Shown here one piece after another: positions 5,177 to 5,543 of a DNA stretch of 5,543 nucleotides. The stretch lies in contig JAITUO010000157.1 of the NCBI GenBank assembly GCA_031286245.1, forward strand, positions 1-5,543, written 5' to 3'. This DNA comes from Coriobacteriales bacterium. Lineage in GTDB: Bacteria > Actinomycetota > Coriobacteriia > Coriobacteriales > UBA8131. The notes beneath the pieces were generated by a model. That model was given only the letters and a program-made list of their open reading frames with translations. It ran no database searches and was not told the DNA's origin. The translations under genes and the position numbers were made by a program. Numbering within the stretch: position 1 is the first letter of the stretch; every line of letters begins with the position of its first letter.

Positions 5177-5543
5177 AGTCTCAGATGAGAGGCTCCTGGC
5201 TGGCAGCGGAGCCGAGATAGCCAGCGTTGAAGCTGGGTCCCGGGCTGGCAGCGGAGCCGAGATAGCCAGCGTTGAAGCCGGATCCCCGGCTGATCGTGCC
5301 GGTCTCAAACCAGGAATGGTGATTCAAACTATCGATGGTGAGCCCATGCAAGACATCCTCGATTGGCTTTGGCATTCCGATAGTAGTCAGATTGATCTTA
5401 GTATCGAGAAGTCCGCAGCCAATCAATCCAATACAGTCTCATTGAAACGGGAGTTGAATGAACCATGGGGAATTGGTTTTGGGAACCCCCTGTTTGATGG
5501 AATCCACACCTGTGTCAACGACTGTGATTTCTGCTTCATCAAA
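5151..5543 (+). CDS. DUF512-family PDZ/radical SAM protein, N-terminal part, truncated at window end
   Basis: The 131 residues visible form a PDZ-like domain followed by the start of a radical SAM-type iron-sulfur motif. ATG 5151 is the only ATG, GTG or TTG in this frame before the PDZ; it overlaps the ispH end by 26 nt and has no strong Shine-Dalgarno site, so re-initiation is likely. The PDZ signature is VEAGSPADRAGLKPGM (41-56) followed by IQTIDGEPM (58-66). Further on come WGIGFGNPLFDG (106-117) and TCVNDCDFC (120-128), a CX3CX2C motif with Cys121, Cys125 and Cys128 that would bind a [4Fe-4S] cluster. This order (PDZ, short linker, cysteine motif) is that of the DUF512 radical SAM proteins often found next to ispH and the GTPase gene der. 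The family's biochemical function is not known to me. Residues 17-46 contain a 15-residue tandem duplication. Confidence 0.85.
   Translation, partial: MDYSQNRTRVSDERLLAGSGAEIASVEAGSRAGSGAEIASVEAGSPADRAGLKPGMVIQTIDGEPMQDILDWLWHSDSSQIDLSIEKSAANQSNTVSLKRELNEPWGIGFGNPLFDGIHTCVNDCDFCFIK
5199..5288 (+). repeat. 45-bp in-frame tandem duplication at the PDZ start
   Basis: Units are 5199-5243 and 5244-5288, the first 35 or so bases identical, the last ten differing at a few positions (CT/CC, GGG/GGA, CGG/CCG). They encode AGSGAEIASVEAGSR and AGSGAEIASVEAGSP. The second copy is the one continuous with the PDZ pattern (GSPADRAGL), so the first is the extra copy. Each unit holds an inverted repeat, GCTGGC (5199-5204; 5244-5249) with GCCAGC (5220-5225; 5265-5270), separated by 15 nt. 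Confidence 0.94.

Noticed and set aside
5199..5270. GCTGGC/GCCAGC inverted repeats as an ispH terminator
   Set aside because: They lie within the coding sequence of the next gene, have 15-nt loops and no following U-run.
5181..5426. Minus-strand frame with repeated FNAGYLGSAAS
   Set aside because: It is antisense to the 45-bp duplication in the DUF512 gene; the plus-strand frame has PDZ and CX3CX2C motifs and explains the sequence.

Overview
All genes in this window lie on the + strand. It looks like a bacterial chromosomal stretch of mid GC (roughly half, by eye) with ATG and GTG starts and clear Shine-Dalgarno sites. The block cmk - plsC - ispH - DUF512 radical SAM, the short IspH with a GACYGV first motif and the RHP variant of the histidine phosphatase motif suggest a Gram-positive-type lineage. 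My best guess is a lower-GC Coriobacteriia-like actinobacterium, with Clostridia/Firmicutes as the alternative. This comes from gene order and motif memory, not from a search, and should be held loosely.

Layout. (1) 1-872: the C-terminal part of a uracil/xanthine-type (NCS2, UraA-like) permease, cut by the window start, with a 12-residue tandem repeat at its C-terminus. (2) 895-1542: a histidine-phosphatase (phosphoglycerate-mutase-like) protein. (3) 1519-1608: a 13-bp tandem repeat that runs across the stop codon of gene 2, followed by an 89-bp leader. (4) 1698-2783: histidinol-phosphate aminotransferase (hisC). (5) 2818-3567: cytidylate kinase (cmk). (6) 3573-4328: 1-acyl-glycerol-3-phosphate acyltransferase (plsC). 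(7) 4328-5176: 4-hydroxy-3-methylbut-2-enyl diphosphate reductase (ispH). (8) 5151-5543+: the N-terminus of a PDZ + radical SAM DUF512-family protein, cut by the window end. Its beginning overlaps ispH and carries a 45-bp in-frame duplication.

How the genes fit together. cmk, plsC, ispH and the DUF512 gene are spaced by 5 bp, overlapping by 1 bp and overlapping by 26 bp, so they look like one translationally coupled operon; hisC, 34 bp upstream, may head it. The functions are housekeeping: CMP/dCMP phosphorylation (nucleotides, and CTP for phospholipid synthesis), phosphatidate synthesis, isoprenoid precursors by the MEP pathway, and an iron-sulfur enzyme of unknown role. The permease and phosphatase probably form a separate upstream unit.

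The unusual signal is not a new gene system. Three unrelated tandem repeats (36 bp, 13 bp and 45 bp units) each sit at a gene end: a 3' coding end, a stop codon, and a 5' coding end. The conserved cores of all genes are free of them. I found no CRISPR array, insertion sequence, tRNA, rRNA, riboswitch or convincing terminator.
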